The translations under genes and the position numbers were made by a program. 24,857 bases of DNA from JBKQHQ01 sp052148715. Lineage in GTDB: Bacteria > Pseudomonadota > Alphaproteobacteria > Rhizobiales > Xanthobacteraceae. Below, piece after piece: positions 15,363-23,127 of this stretch. The notes beneath the pieces are model-generated. The model saw only the letters and a list, made by a program, of their open reading frames with translations. It was not told the origin of the DNA and did not search any database. Location of the stretch: the NCBI GenBank assembly GCA_052148715.1, contig JBKQHQ010000068.1, positions 1-24,857 of the forward strand. The letters run 5' to 3'. Each line of letters opens with the position of its first letter. Positions within the stretch are counted from its first letter, which is position 1.

Positions 15363-16175
15363 ATGTCATCATCAGCGGAGAAGCGAACGACGTCGTCCGG
15401 CGGCGGCCAGCTCGGAATCGGGCGTCACTATTCGTGGTGGGCGACGGAAACCGAAGTTGACATGGCGATGCCCGCGCCGGCGCCGATTCCGGTGACCATC
15501 CCGTGCGCACCGCAAGCGGTCACCGTCGACCTGCATCGCAGCGCGGCGATCGTTATCGACATGCAGAATGATTTTTGCGCGCCGGGCGGCTGGGTCGATC
15601 ATATCGGCGCCGACTATCGGCCGGACCGCGCGCCGATCGCGCCGCTGCAGCGGCTGCTGCCGGCGCTGCGGGCGGCGGGCGTGCCGGTGATCTGGGTCAA
15701 CTGGGGCAACCGGCCGGATCTCGCCAACATGCCCCCCAACCAGATCCATCTCTACAAGCCGAAAGGGGTCGGCGTCGGGCTCGGCGATCCGCTCCCGGGA
15801 AGCGGCGCCCATGTGCTGGAAAAGGATTCATGGGCGGCGGCGGTCGTCGACGAGCTCAAGCAGGAGCCCGAGGACTTCAAGGTCGACAAGTACCGGATCA
15901 GCGGATTTTGGGACACCCCGCTCGACAGCATTCTGCGCAATCTCGGGACGCGCTCGATCTTTTTCACCGGCGTCAACACCGACCAATGTGTGCTGCACTC
16001 GCTCACCGATGCGAACTTCCTCGGCTACGGCTGCATCTTGGTGGAGGATTGCTGCGCCACCACGTCGCCGGATTTCTGCACCCAGGCAACGGTGTGGAAC
16101 GTCAAGAAGTGCTTCGGCTTCGTGACCGATTCCGATGCGATCATGACCTCGCTTCGAAAACGCGCGGAGCGCTGA
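15363..16175 (+). CDS. Isochorismatase-like cysteine hydrolase
   Basis: This 270-residue enzyme belongs to the isochorismatase-like hydrolases, which include biuret, ureidoacrylate and N-carbamoylsarcosine amidohydrolases. The catalytic triad is visible: Asp66 in IVIDMQNDF, Lys176 in KVDKYRISGFWDTPLD and Cys209 in FTGVNTDQCV. The family's cis-peptide region precedes Cys209. The segment GGWVDHIGADY and the later RPDLANMPPNQ resemble the biuret/triuret hydrolase branch, so cleavage of a carbamoyl or ureide amide is plausible but not shown. The N-terminal ~45 residues are unusual and extend beyond the core. ATG 15363 has AAGGAG seven bases upstream. The amidase gene follows 40 bp later, and the importer operon is divergent. 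Confidence 0.9.
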   Translation: MSSSAEKRTTSSGGGQLGIGRHYSWWATETEVDMAMPAPAPIPVTIPCAPQAVTVDLHRSAAIVIDMQNDFCAPGGWVDHIGADYRPDRAPIAPLQRLLPALRAAGVPVIWVNWGNRPDLANMPPNQIHLYKPKGVGVGLGDPLPGSGAHVLEKDSWAAAVVDELKQEPEDFKVDKYRISGFWDTPLDSILRNLGTRSIFFTGVNTDQCVLHSLTDANFLGYGCILVEDCCATTSPDFCTQATVWNVKKCFGFVTDSDAIMTSLRKRAER

Positions 16176-16196
16176 CGGTGCGAACGGCGAGCGGGC

Positions 16197-16208
16197 CTGC
16201 GAGGTCAG
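16197..16208. promoter_or_regulatory. 12-bp match to the XRE operator motif
   Basis: CCTGCGAGGTCA is identical to 12 of the 15 bases of the candidate operators at 1771 and 1814. It ends seven bases before the amidase start. It overlaps the expected ribosome binding zone. It may be chance, so this is a weak entry. Confidence 0.2.
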
Positions 16209-16215
16209 GAAGGAC

Positions 16216-17397
16216 ATGACGCGCGATCTTGGCGCCTTCGTGCCCGGCCCGCCGTGCGAGCGGGCGCCGACCGGACGGGGATTGCTCGAGGGCCTGACCT
16301 TCGCCGTGAAAGACCTGATCGATGTCGCGGGCTGCCGAACCGGTGCCGGCAATCCGGATTGGCTCGACGGCCAAATTCCAGCGACGCGGTCTGCGCCGGT
16401 CGTGGACGCCCTGCTCGCCACTGGCGCGCGGCTCGTTGGCAAGACCATCACCGACGAGCTTGCCTTCGGTCTCGATGGCGTTAACGCGCACTATGGCACC
16501 CCGATCAATCCGGCGTGCCCGGACCGCATGCCCGGCGGCTCATCGAGCGGGTCGGCCGTAGCGGTCGCGGGCGGACTTGCTGATTTCGCGCTCGGCACCG
16601 ATACGGGGGGCTCCGTGCGCGTGCCCGCGGGCTTCGTCGGCGTATTCGGTTTCCGGCCGACGCACGGCGATATCCGCCTCACCGGCGTCGTGCCGTTTGC
16701 GCCTTCGTACGATACCATCGGCTGGTTCGCGCGGAAGGCCGACACGTTAGCGTTCGTCGGCGAGGTCCTGCTGCCGCACCATGACGTGCGGCCGATTGGG
16801 CGCTTGCTCATAGCCCGCGATGCGTTCGCGCTGGCGGATACTGGCGTCGCGCGCGCCTTGCACGCGGTCTGCGACGAATGGGAGATCGCCGGCGAGGTTT
16901 CAGTTTTCGACGGCTGCGAAGCCGAATGGGCCGCCTGCTACCGCGTGCTGCAAGGCGCGGAAATCTGGCGCGGCCTGGACGCGTGGATCAGCTCCGCGCG
17001 GCCGCGTTTCGGCGAGGCGATCGCCGCGCGTTTCGCGGACGCCGCAACGATCACGTCCGACCAGGTCGCCCGCTACGGGCCCGTGCGCGAGGCACTCGGC
17101 GCGCGCTTACGTTCAATTCTGCGGCCCGACACCGCGCTGCTGATTCCGACGACACCCTGCGTCGCGCTTCCGAAGGCCGCGCCGCGAAGCGTCATCGCCG
17201 ATTTCTACCGCCGGGCGCTGGCCTTGACCTCGATCGCAGGACATGGCGGCTCGCCGCAAGTCACCTTGCCGGTTGCCTCCTGCGATGGATGCCCCGTCGG
17301 TCTCTCGCTCGTGGGAGCGCCCGGCAGCGACCGCGCGCTGCTTGATTTTGCTCGGCAGCCAACCGCCGCGCTCGTGACCGGCTCGGCGCAGTCATGA
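16216..17397 (+). CDS. Amidase-signature family hydrolase
   Basis: This is a 393-residue amidase-signature enzyme that hydrolyses an amide bond with a Ser-cisSer-Lys triad. The triad is seen at Lys32 (FAVKDLIDVAG), Ser109 in PGGSSSGSA and nucleophile Ser133 in GTDTGGSVRVPAG. The 24-residue spacing between the two serines is the normal one. The rest contains GVFGFRPTHG and, near the end, a PVGLSLVGAPGSDRALL block that closes the fold. At about 390 residues it is shorter than many members (about 450-500), as in plant AMI1-like and some bacterial small amidases. The gene lies between the isochorismatase-like hydrolase and a TetR regulator. The likely role is a second hydrolytic step, or action on a sister substrate, for the compound imported by the divergent ABC system; the substrate is unknown. 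Confidence 0.9.
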   Translation: MTRDLGAFVPGPPCERAPTGRGLLEGLTFAVKDLIDVAGCRTGAGNPDWLDGQIPATRSAPVVDALLATGARLVGKTITDELAFGLDGVNAHYGTPINPACPDRMPGGSSSGSAVAVAGGLADFALGTDTGGSVRVPAGFVGVFGFRPTHGDIRLTGVVPFAPSYDTIGWFARKADTLAFVGEVLLPHHDVRPIGRLLIARDAFALADTGVARALHAVCDEWEIAGEVSVFDGCEAEWAACYRVLQGAEIWRGLDAWISSARPRFGEAIAARFADAATITSDQVARYGPVREALGARLRSILRPDTALLIPTTPCVALPKAAPRSVIADFYRRALALTSIAGHGGSPQVTLPVASCDGCPVGLSLVGAPGSDRALLDFARQPTAALVTGSAQS

Positions 17398-17476
17398 TTG
17401 CCGGCGCACCAAAGGCTCGCTACGCCCATCCCTGCGGGCCATTGCAGGCGCATCAGGAACAGCGATCGGAACGCGC

Positions 17477-18181
17477 ATGACGGATCGAGGCACCGCGACC
17501 GAGGCCGCCCCTACGGAGCTGATTCCCGCGCGTCAGCGGCGCCCACGGCGCACCTCGGCGCAGAGCCGCGAAAAAATCTTGCGCGCCGCCACCGCGGAGT
17601 TTGCCAAGCACGGCTTCGCCGGCGCCCGCATCAACCGCATCGTCAAGCAGGCGCGCTCCAACCCGCGCATGATCTATCATTACTTCGGCAGCAAGTCCGG
17701 GCTGTACGTGGCCGTTCTGGAAGCCGCGCTCGGCGGCCTGCGCGCCGAGGAGCTGCGGCTGCGGCTCGACGTGGGGCATCTCGACCCGCTGGAGGGACTG
17801 CTGCAGCTGTTCGATTTCATGAACGCCCACTTCGAGGGAAGCCGGCACCTCGTCAATCTGCTGCGCGGCGAAAACATGCTGAAGGCGAGATTCATGCGCA
17901 AGTCGGCGCGCATTCGCGAGATCTCGTCGCCCGTCGTCGCCATGATCGAAAAATTCCTGGAGCGCGGAATCGCCTCGGGTCAGTTCCCCGAAGGGCTCGA
18001 CGGCCTGCGCCTCTACGTGCTCATGGTGGCACTCAGCCAGTTCCATCTCTCCAACTGCCACACCTTGTCGATCATCTTCGATCGAGACCTGTCGGACGCG
18101 GCTTGGCGCCGCGCGCGCGCGGCCGAAGCCCGCCGAATGCTGGCCAGTTTCCTTAAGCGACCTGTCGGTGCAAGTCGCTGA
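17477..18181 (+). CDS. TetR/AcrR family transcriptional regulator
   Basis: This encodes a 234-residue repressor with an N-terminal TetR helix-turn-helix (about residues 28-80: REKILRAATAEFAKHGFAGARINRIVK, then MIYHYFGSKSGLYVAVLEAAL). The C-terminal ligand domain contains LLRGENMLKARF and ends with QFHLSNCHTLSIIFDRDLSD, a pattern I recognise from a TetR subfamily common in soil proteobacteria that accompanies catabolic genes. The start has no strong ribosome binding site. It lies 79 bp after the amidase gene, and its stop is followed by a strong hairpin terminator, so it closes the operon. Its likely target is the divergent control region at 15029-15362. The ligand is presumably the imported compound or its hydrolysis product. 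Confidence 0.9.
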   Translation: MTDRGTATEAAPTELIPARQRRPRRTSAQSREKILRAATAEFAKHGFAGARINRIVKQARSNPRMIYHYFGSKSGLYVAVLEAALGGLRAEELRLRLDVGHLDPLEGLLQLFDFMNAHFEGSRHLVNLLRGENMLKARFMRKSARIREISSPVVAMIEKFLERGIASGQFPEGLDGLRLYVLMVALSQFHLSNCHTLSIIFDRDLSDAAWRRARAAEARRMLASFLKRPVGASR

Positions 18182-18256
18182 TGTGCCTTGCTTGAAACTC
18201 TAACGCTGTCTGAAATGCCGCTTTCAGCGAAATAGCTACGGTGCCGTTCTCATAAA

Positions 18257-18290
18257 GAAGGCCCAGCCGTGTCTGGCTGGGCCTTCGTCT
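18257..18290 (+). terminator. Rho-independent-type terminator after the TetR gene
   Basis: A perfect 12-bp stem (GAAGGCCCAGCC, 18257-18268; GGCTGGGCCTTC, 18275-18286) closes a 6-nt loop and is followed by GTCTT. It lies 75 bp after the TetR stop. The T-tract is short, but the stem is very strong. Confidence 0.85.
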
Positions 18291-18336
18291 TGAATGCCGT
18301 GGCTATGATGCTGCGGCTAACGCGGCGAAGCCGCTA

Positions 18337-18582
18337 TCAGCGCTCCCACCAAAACCAATCCGCATGGGCGCGGCGCCAATCAGCGTGACGCTGCTTGTTC
18401 TCGCCGAGGATCTCGCCGAACTTCACGCAGGCTTCCTTGTTGTTGCCCGCGAAGCAAAGCGCGCGGAGCCCAACGAGCTCGGCTTCCCGATCGAGCTGGG
18501 CGCGTGCCGGAATTGAGGACAGAGTTGTACTCATAATAACCGCGGCAATTGCCGTGGTAATCAACAGCGCTTTTGAACGCAT
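18337..18582 (-). CDS. Small exported protein of unknown function
   Basis: This is an 81-residue open frame with a convincing signal peptide: a basic start (MRSK), a hydrophobic core (LLITTAIAAVIMSTTL) and a cleavage site near ARA-QLD. The mature part of about 52 residues is charged, contains two cysteines (LCFAG, EACVKF) that could form one disulfide in the periplasm, and ends in a Trp-rich patch (HADWRRAHADWFWWER). An ATG with GAGAGG a few bases upstream supports the start. I do not recognise the family. It faces the TetR terminator and is divergent from livH, separated by 335 bp. A role cannot be assigned. Confidence 0.7.
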   Translation of the reverse strand: MRSKALLITTAIAAVIMSTTLSSIPARAQLDREAELVGLRALCFAGNNKEACVKFGEILGENKQRHADWRRAHADWFWWER

Positions 18583-18917
18583 TGCAGCTTTCCTCTCTGG
18601 TGAATGGGCCCCTGTAACAACATAGCCCAGTGGAGATATTATGTCACGAGACGCGGTATCATGCGAGGGCGCGACTCAGTTGTATGGTTGACATCGCTAC
18701 ATAGTTGTGGACGACAACCTGGACGACATAATAACCGAAGGTTATCCTGCAGTACGCAACTGTAGCGATCCGGAACCGGATTAACCGTGGCAATACCGCG
18801 GCAAATGCCGCGCCAAACTGTGCGCGCCCTTGCCCGGCATTGAACGGGCCCTCCAACCCCTGGTATGACGCCTGGTCCGTGGGCGGTGGGTCTGCGCGAG
18901 GGGGCGCGTCGGACGCT
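18583..18917. promoter_or_regulatory. Palindrome-rich divergent region upstream of livH
   Basis: This 335-bp stretch has no gene. It contains a long interrupted inverted repeat, ATCGCTACATAGTTG (18693-18707) against CAACTGTAGCGAT (18757-18769). Inside it is a 15-bp palindrome, ATAACC-gaa-GGTTAT (18731-18745), and nested GTTGT/ACAAC (18704-18718). A short direct repeat, TGGACGACA, overlaps these. Such a set could be a transcription factor site cluster or a folded leader. The livH start at 18918 has a purine-rich GAGGGGG about 15-20 bases upstream. An in-frame ATG at 18840 lies in this region but encodes nothing typical. Confidence 0.5.
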
Positions 18918-19832
<915 letters not shown>

Positions 19833-19838
19833 ATGTGT

Positions 19839-19906
19839 TTTCGCGAATGATCTTCACCTCCCCCCATGATCGCATTTTTCTCGCGGATGAATCTTCACCT
19901 CCCCCC
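19839..19906. repeat. Direct duplication carrying TCTTCACCTCCCCC
   Basis: The approximately 28-bp segment from 19839 (TTTTCGCGAATGATCTTCACC) is followed from about 19875 by a close copy (TTTTCTCGCGGATGAATCTT), each ending in CACCTCCCCCC. The second copy is the left end of the composite element at 19893-20193. The duplication could be a target-side or slippage event. Confidence 0.5.
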
Positions 19907-20193
19907 TGCCCAAGGCGGATGTTTCCGACTTGGGCGAATTATAATTTGCCAAAGTCGGGAACACCCGACTTTGGCTGGGGGAGGTCGATCGCAGCGCAAT
20001 TGCGCTGCGATCGGGAGAGGGGGTTTCTTCGAATAACTCGCACTTGGTTAGCGTTCGGTTTGAGGGGCCATCGACCTGAATCGGAGCAGACAAATAGGAT
20101 TCTGAAAAAGAATATTTGCGAAGCGACCCCCTCTCCCGACACATGCAGGCGAGCCTGCATGTGTCGACCTCCCCCACGAGGGGGGAGGTGAAG
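19893..20193. repeat. 301-bp composite palindromic (REPIN-like) element between livH and livM
   Basis: The ends are perfect 14-bp inverted repeats, CTTCACCTCCCCCC (19893-19906) and GGGGGGAGGTGAAG (20180-20193). Each half has the layout GGGGGAGGT, a palindrome, then GGAGAGGGGGT. The left palindrome is a perfect 28 bp (19986-20013). The right one has 13-bp arms in the GACACATGC type. The two halves face each other around about 85 bp of unique sequence, flanked by inner arms (about 20012-20030 and 20119-20137; about 17 of 19 symmetric). The livM start lies 15 bp beyond. No transposase is encoded. Confidence 0.75.
19921..19975. repeat. Three-arm alternative hairpin inside the composite element
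   Basis: GCCAAAGTCGGG (19948-19959) and CCCGACTTTGGC (19964-19975) form a perfect 12-bp stem with loop AACA. The same central arm also pairs with a third copy upstream (19921-19941 against 19942-19962, about 18 of 21 symmetric). The two foldings exclude each other. Confidence 0.6.
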
Positions 20194-20207
20194 ACACGGG
20201 GGCGGGC

Positions 20208-21527
20208 GTGACGACCGAAGCCGAGCGCAGCGCCAAACCGGGCACCGGCTTCGCAGCTGCGCTGAAGAGCGCGGCTTTTGCGGCCTTGATCGCCTTCGGC
20301 CTGTTCGCCCTGCTCATCGGCGCCTACACAGACCAGGGCCCGACCGGCGCGCTGGTGGTGACGCCGCGTCTCGAGCCGCTCGTCGAGATCGTCGCCGCCG
20401 TCTTCATCGGCAGCCTGTTGCGCGCGCTGATCGCGCCTGCCGCGCGCCAGTTCACGTTCGCCCGCCGGCTCGGTCAAGGCCTCGGTGCGGTCACGGCCCG
20501 GCTCGGCCCGCTCATCGGCGCAGCCTTGCTCGTCTTCGCACTGGCGGTGCCGTACTTGTTCTACGACAACCGTTATCTGCTCGATCTCGGCATCCTGATT
20601 CTGACTTATGTGATGCTCGGGTGGGGATTGAACATCGTGGTCGGGCTCGCCGGCCTCCTCGACCTCGGCTATGTCGCGTTCTATGCGGTCGGCGCCTATT
20701 CCTACGCGCTGCTGGCGCAGAATTTCGGCTGGTCGTTCTGGATCTGCCTGCCGGTCGCCGGAATCCTCGCCTCGTTCTGGGGCATCCTGCTTGGCTTTCC
20801 GGTGCTGCGGCTACGCGGCGACTATCTCGCCATCGTGACCCTCGCCTTCGGCGAGATCATCCGGCTCGTATTGTTGAACTGGCAGAGCTTTACCGGCGGA
20901 CCGAACGGCGTTAGCGGGATTCCGCGCCCGTCGTTCTTCGGCATCCCGTTCAATGCCGACGACACCGGCTTTGCGGCGACTTTCGGGCTGCCCTATTCGG
21001 CGACGCACCGCATCGTTTTTCTCTACTATTTGATCCTCGCGCTCGCCCTGCTGACCAATCTTGTCACGTTGCGGCTGCGCCGGCTGCCGATCGGACGCGC
21101 CTGGGAAGCGCTGCGCGAGGATGAGATCGCCTGCCGCGCGCTCGGCATCAACACCACCAATACCAAGCTCACCGCCTTTGCGATGGGCGCCATGTTTGCC
21201 GGCTTCGCCGGCTCCTTCTTTGCGACCCGCCAAGGGTTCATCAGCCCGGAATCCTTCACCTTCGGCGAATCGGCCCTGGTGCTCGCGATCGTCGTTCTCG
21301 GCGGCATGGGCTCGCAGCTCGGCGTCGCCATCGCGGCGCTCGCCATGCTCGGCGGGTTCGAGCTCTTTCGCGAGTTCGAGCAGTACCGCATGCTGGCATT
21401 CGGCGGCGCCATGGTAGCGATCATGATCTTTCGCCCGCGTGGCCTCGTCTCGCATCGCAGCCCCTCAGTGCTCCTGCCCCGGCGCAAGACCGCGGCCGCC
21501 GCTCTCGCCACCGAGCGGCGCGGATGA
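20208..21527 (+). CDS. livM: Branched-chain amino acid/amide ABC permease, LivM-type
   Basis: This encodes a 439-residue membrane protein, the LivM-type permease. After a leading hydrophobic part with two extra helices (about 22-80), the core appears: YLLDLGILILTYVMLGWGLNIVVGLAGLLDLGYVAFYAVGAYSYALL, where the GLAGLLDLGYVAFYAVGAY motif is diagnostic. It is followed by LRLRGDYLAIVTLAFGEIIRLVLLNW and a coupling motif, PIGRAWEALREDEIACRALGIN. The start is a GTG at 20208 just after the repeat island; a purine-rich GGGGGCGGG precedes it. Its stop overlaps the livG start in ATGA. The neighbouring repeat could affect expression because it sits directly upstream of the start. Confidence 0.92.
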   Translation: MTTEAERSAKPGTGFAAALKSAAFAALIAFGLFALLIGAYTDQGPTGALVVTPRLEPLVEIVAAVFIGSLLRALIAPAARQFTFARRLGQGLGAVTARLGPLIGAALLVFALAVPYLFYDNRYLLDLGILILTYVMLGWGLNIVVGLAGLLDLGYVAFYAVGAYSYALLAQNFGWSFWICLPVAGILASFWGILLGFPVLRLRGDYLAIVTLAFGEIIRLVLLNWQSFTGGPNGVSGIPRPSFFGIPFNADDTGFAATFGLPYSATHRIVFLYYLILALALLTNLVTLRLRRLPIGRAWEALREDEIACRALGINTTNTKLTAFAMGAMFAGFAGSFFATRQGFISPESFTFGESALVLAIVVLGGMGSQLGVAIAALAMLGGFELFREFEQYRMLAFGGAMVAIMIFRPRGLVSHRSPSVLLPRRKTAAAALATERRG

Positions 21528-22381
21528 CCGAGGGCGTCGACCCCGTCCTTGCCGTCGCCCATCTCACCATGCGGTTCGGCGGGCTCGTCGCGGTCGACGA
21601 CGTCTCGTTCGCGGTCCGGCGCGGCGATGTCACCGCCCTGATCGGGCCGAACGGCGCCGGCAAGACGACGCTGTTCAACTGCATCACCGGCTTCTACAAG
21701 CCGACCGTCGGCATGCTGCGGCTCGTTCATGGCAACGGTGAGACTTTTCTGTTGGAGCGCCTGCTCGAGTTCCGCATTGCCAAGCTCGCCAAGGTCGCGC
21801 GCACGTTTCAGAATATCCGCCTGTTTCCCGCCATGACGGCGCTCGAAAATCTTTTGGTCGCGCAGCACAATCCGCTGATGCGCGCCTCCGGCTTCACCGT
21901 CACCGGCATGCTCGGTTTTGGCTCCTATCGGCGCGCCGAGTGGGCGGCGGTCCAGCGCGCGACCTACTGGCTCGACCGCATCGGTCTCCTCCCCCGCGCC
22001 AACGACCCGGCCGGAGCATTGCCCTACGGGGGGCAGCGGCGCCTCGAGATCGCGCGCGCCATGTGCACCGAGCCCGTGCTCTTGTGCCTCGACGAGCCGG
22101 CCGCCGGGCTCAATGCGCGCGAGAGCGCCGAGCTCAACGCCCTCATCCAGTTCATCCGCGCCGAGCATGGAACCTCGGTCCTCTTGATCGAGCACGACAT
22201 GTCGGTGGTGATGCAGATATCCGACCGGATCGTCGTGCTCGATTACGGCCACAAGATCGCCGAGGGCACGCCGGCCGAGATCCGCGCCGACCCGAAGGTG
22301 ATCGCCGCGTATCTCGGCGTGCAGGAAACCGAGCTTGCGGATTTGGACGTGGGCATACACGACTCGGAGATCAGGCCTTGA
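21524..22381 (+). CDS. livG: Branched-chain amino acid/amide ABC ATPase, LivG-type
   Basis: This 285-residue cytoplasmic ATPase powers the importer. It shows Walker A GPNGAGKTT (41-49), the Q-loop in VARTFQNIRLFPAMTALENLLVAQH, the signature LPYGGQRRLEIARAM (a variant of LSGGQ, usual in LivG), Walker B LLCLDEPAAGLN and the switch His in LLIEHDMSVV. The ENLLVAQH stretch and the variant signature separate LivG from LivF. It overlaps livM in ATGA and overlaps livF in TTGA, so the ATPases are probably made in coupled amounts. Confidence 0.93.
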   Translation: MTEGVDPVLAVAHLTMRFGGLVAVDDVSFAVRRGDVTALIGPNGAGKTTLFNCITGFYKPTVGMLRLVHGNGETFLLERLLEFRIAKLAKVARTFQNIRLFPAMTALENLLVAQHNPLMRASGFTVTGMLGFGSYRRAEWAAVQRATYWLDRIGLLPRANDPAGALPYGGQRRLEIARAMCTEPVLLCLDEPAAGLNARESAELNALIQFIRAEHGTSVLLIEHDMSVVMQISDRIVVLDYGHKIAEGTPAEIRADPKVIAAYLGVQETELADLDVGIHDSEIRP

Positions 22382-23127
22382 GCACCGCCGGCACCGGCGC
22401 GCAGCCCCAGGCTTTGCTCAGCGTGCACGGCCTCAAAGCCGGATACGGACCCGTGCTGGCGCTCAAAGGCATCGATCTCGAAGTGCGGACCGGCGAGATC
22501 GTCGCGCTGATCGGGGCCAATGGCGCCGGCAAGTCGACGCTGATGATGACCATCTTCGGCAATCCCCGCGCGCGCGAAGGCATGATCAATGTAGCGGGCC
22601 GCGACATAACACACTTGCCGACGCACGAGATCGCCAAGCTGCACATCGCCCAGGCTCCCGAGGGTAGGCGCATCTTCCCACGCATGACGGTCCTGGAAAA
22701 TCTGCAGATGGGGGCGGTCGTAGGCGACGCCGACCATTTCGCTGCCGATCTTGCGCGGGTTCTGAAATTGTTTCCGCGGCTGAAAGAGCGGCTGCATCAG
22801 CGCGGCGGCACCCTGTCGGGCGGCGAGCAGCAAATGCTCGCGGTCGGGCGCGCGTTGATGAGCCGGCCGCGCCTCCTGCTGCTGGATGAGCCTTCGCTCG
22901 GCCTGGCGCCGCTCCTGGCGCAACAGATTTTTGCCGCCATTCGCGAGCTCAACGAACGACAACAGCTGACTGTGTTCCTGGTGGAGCAAAATGCCTTCCA
23001 TGCGCTCAAGCTCGCGCACCGCGCCTATGTCATGGTGAACGGGCTGATCACATTGTCCGGCACCGGGCGTGAATTGCTCGAGCGTCCGGAGGTCCGCGCC
23101 GCCTATCTCGAGGCGGGGCGCCAATGA
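22378..23127 (+). CDS. livF: Branched-chain amino acid/amide ABC ATPase, LivF-type
   Basis: This encodes a 249-residue ATPase partner of LivG. It has LLSVHGLKAGYGPVLALKGIDLEV, Walker A GANGAGKST (46-54), the LivF-typical QAPEGRRIFPRMTVLENLQMG, signature LSGGEQQMLAVGRALMSRP, Walker B LLLLDEPSLGLAP and the downstream FLVEQNAFHAL. The start is unusual: TTG at 22378, overlapping the livG stop (TTGA). The frame is open far upstream, but earlier codons code for nothing LivF-like, and any later start would cut the first beta-strand. Its stop overlaps the next start in ATGA. Confidence 0.92.
   Translation: MSTAGTGAQPQALLSVHGLKAGYGPVLALKGIDLEVRTGEIVALIGANGAGKSTLMMTIFGNPRAREGMINVAGRDITHLPTHEIAKLHIAQAPEGRRIFPRMTVLENLQMGAVVGDADHFAADLARVLKLFPRLKERLHQRGGTLSGGEQQMLAVGRALMSRPRLLLLDEPSLGLAPLLAQQIFAAIRELNERQQLTVFLVEQNAFHALKLAHRAYVMVNGLITLSGTGRELLERPEVRAAYLEAGRQ

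Noticed and set aside
19893..20193. CRISPR array in the livH-livM spacer
   Set aside because: The repeats are inverted palindromes with no regular direct repeat-spacer spacing, and no cas gene is present.
21026..22360. 444-codon minus-strand open frame opposite livM/livG
   Set aside because: Antisense of strongly conserved ABC genes with no domain of its own.
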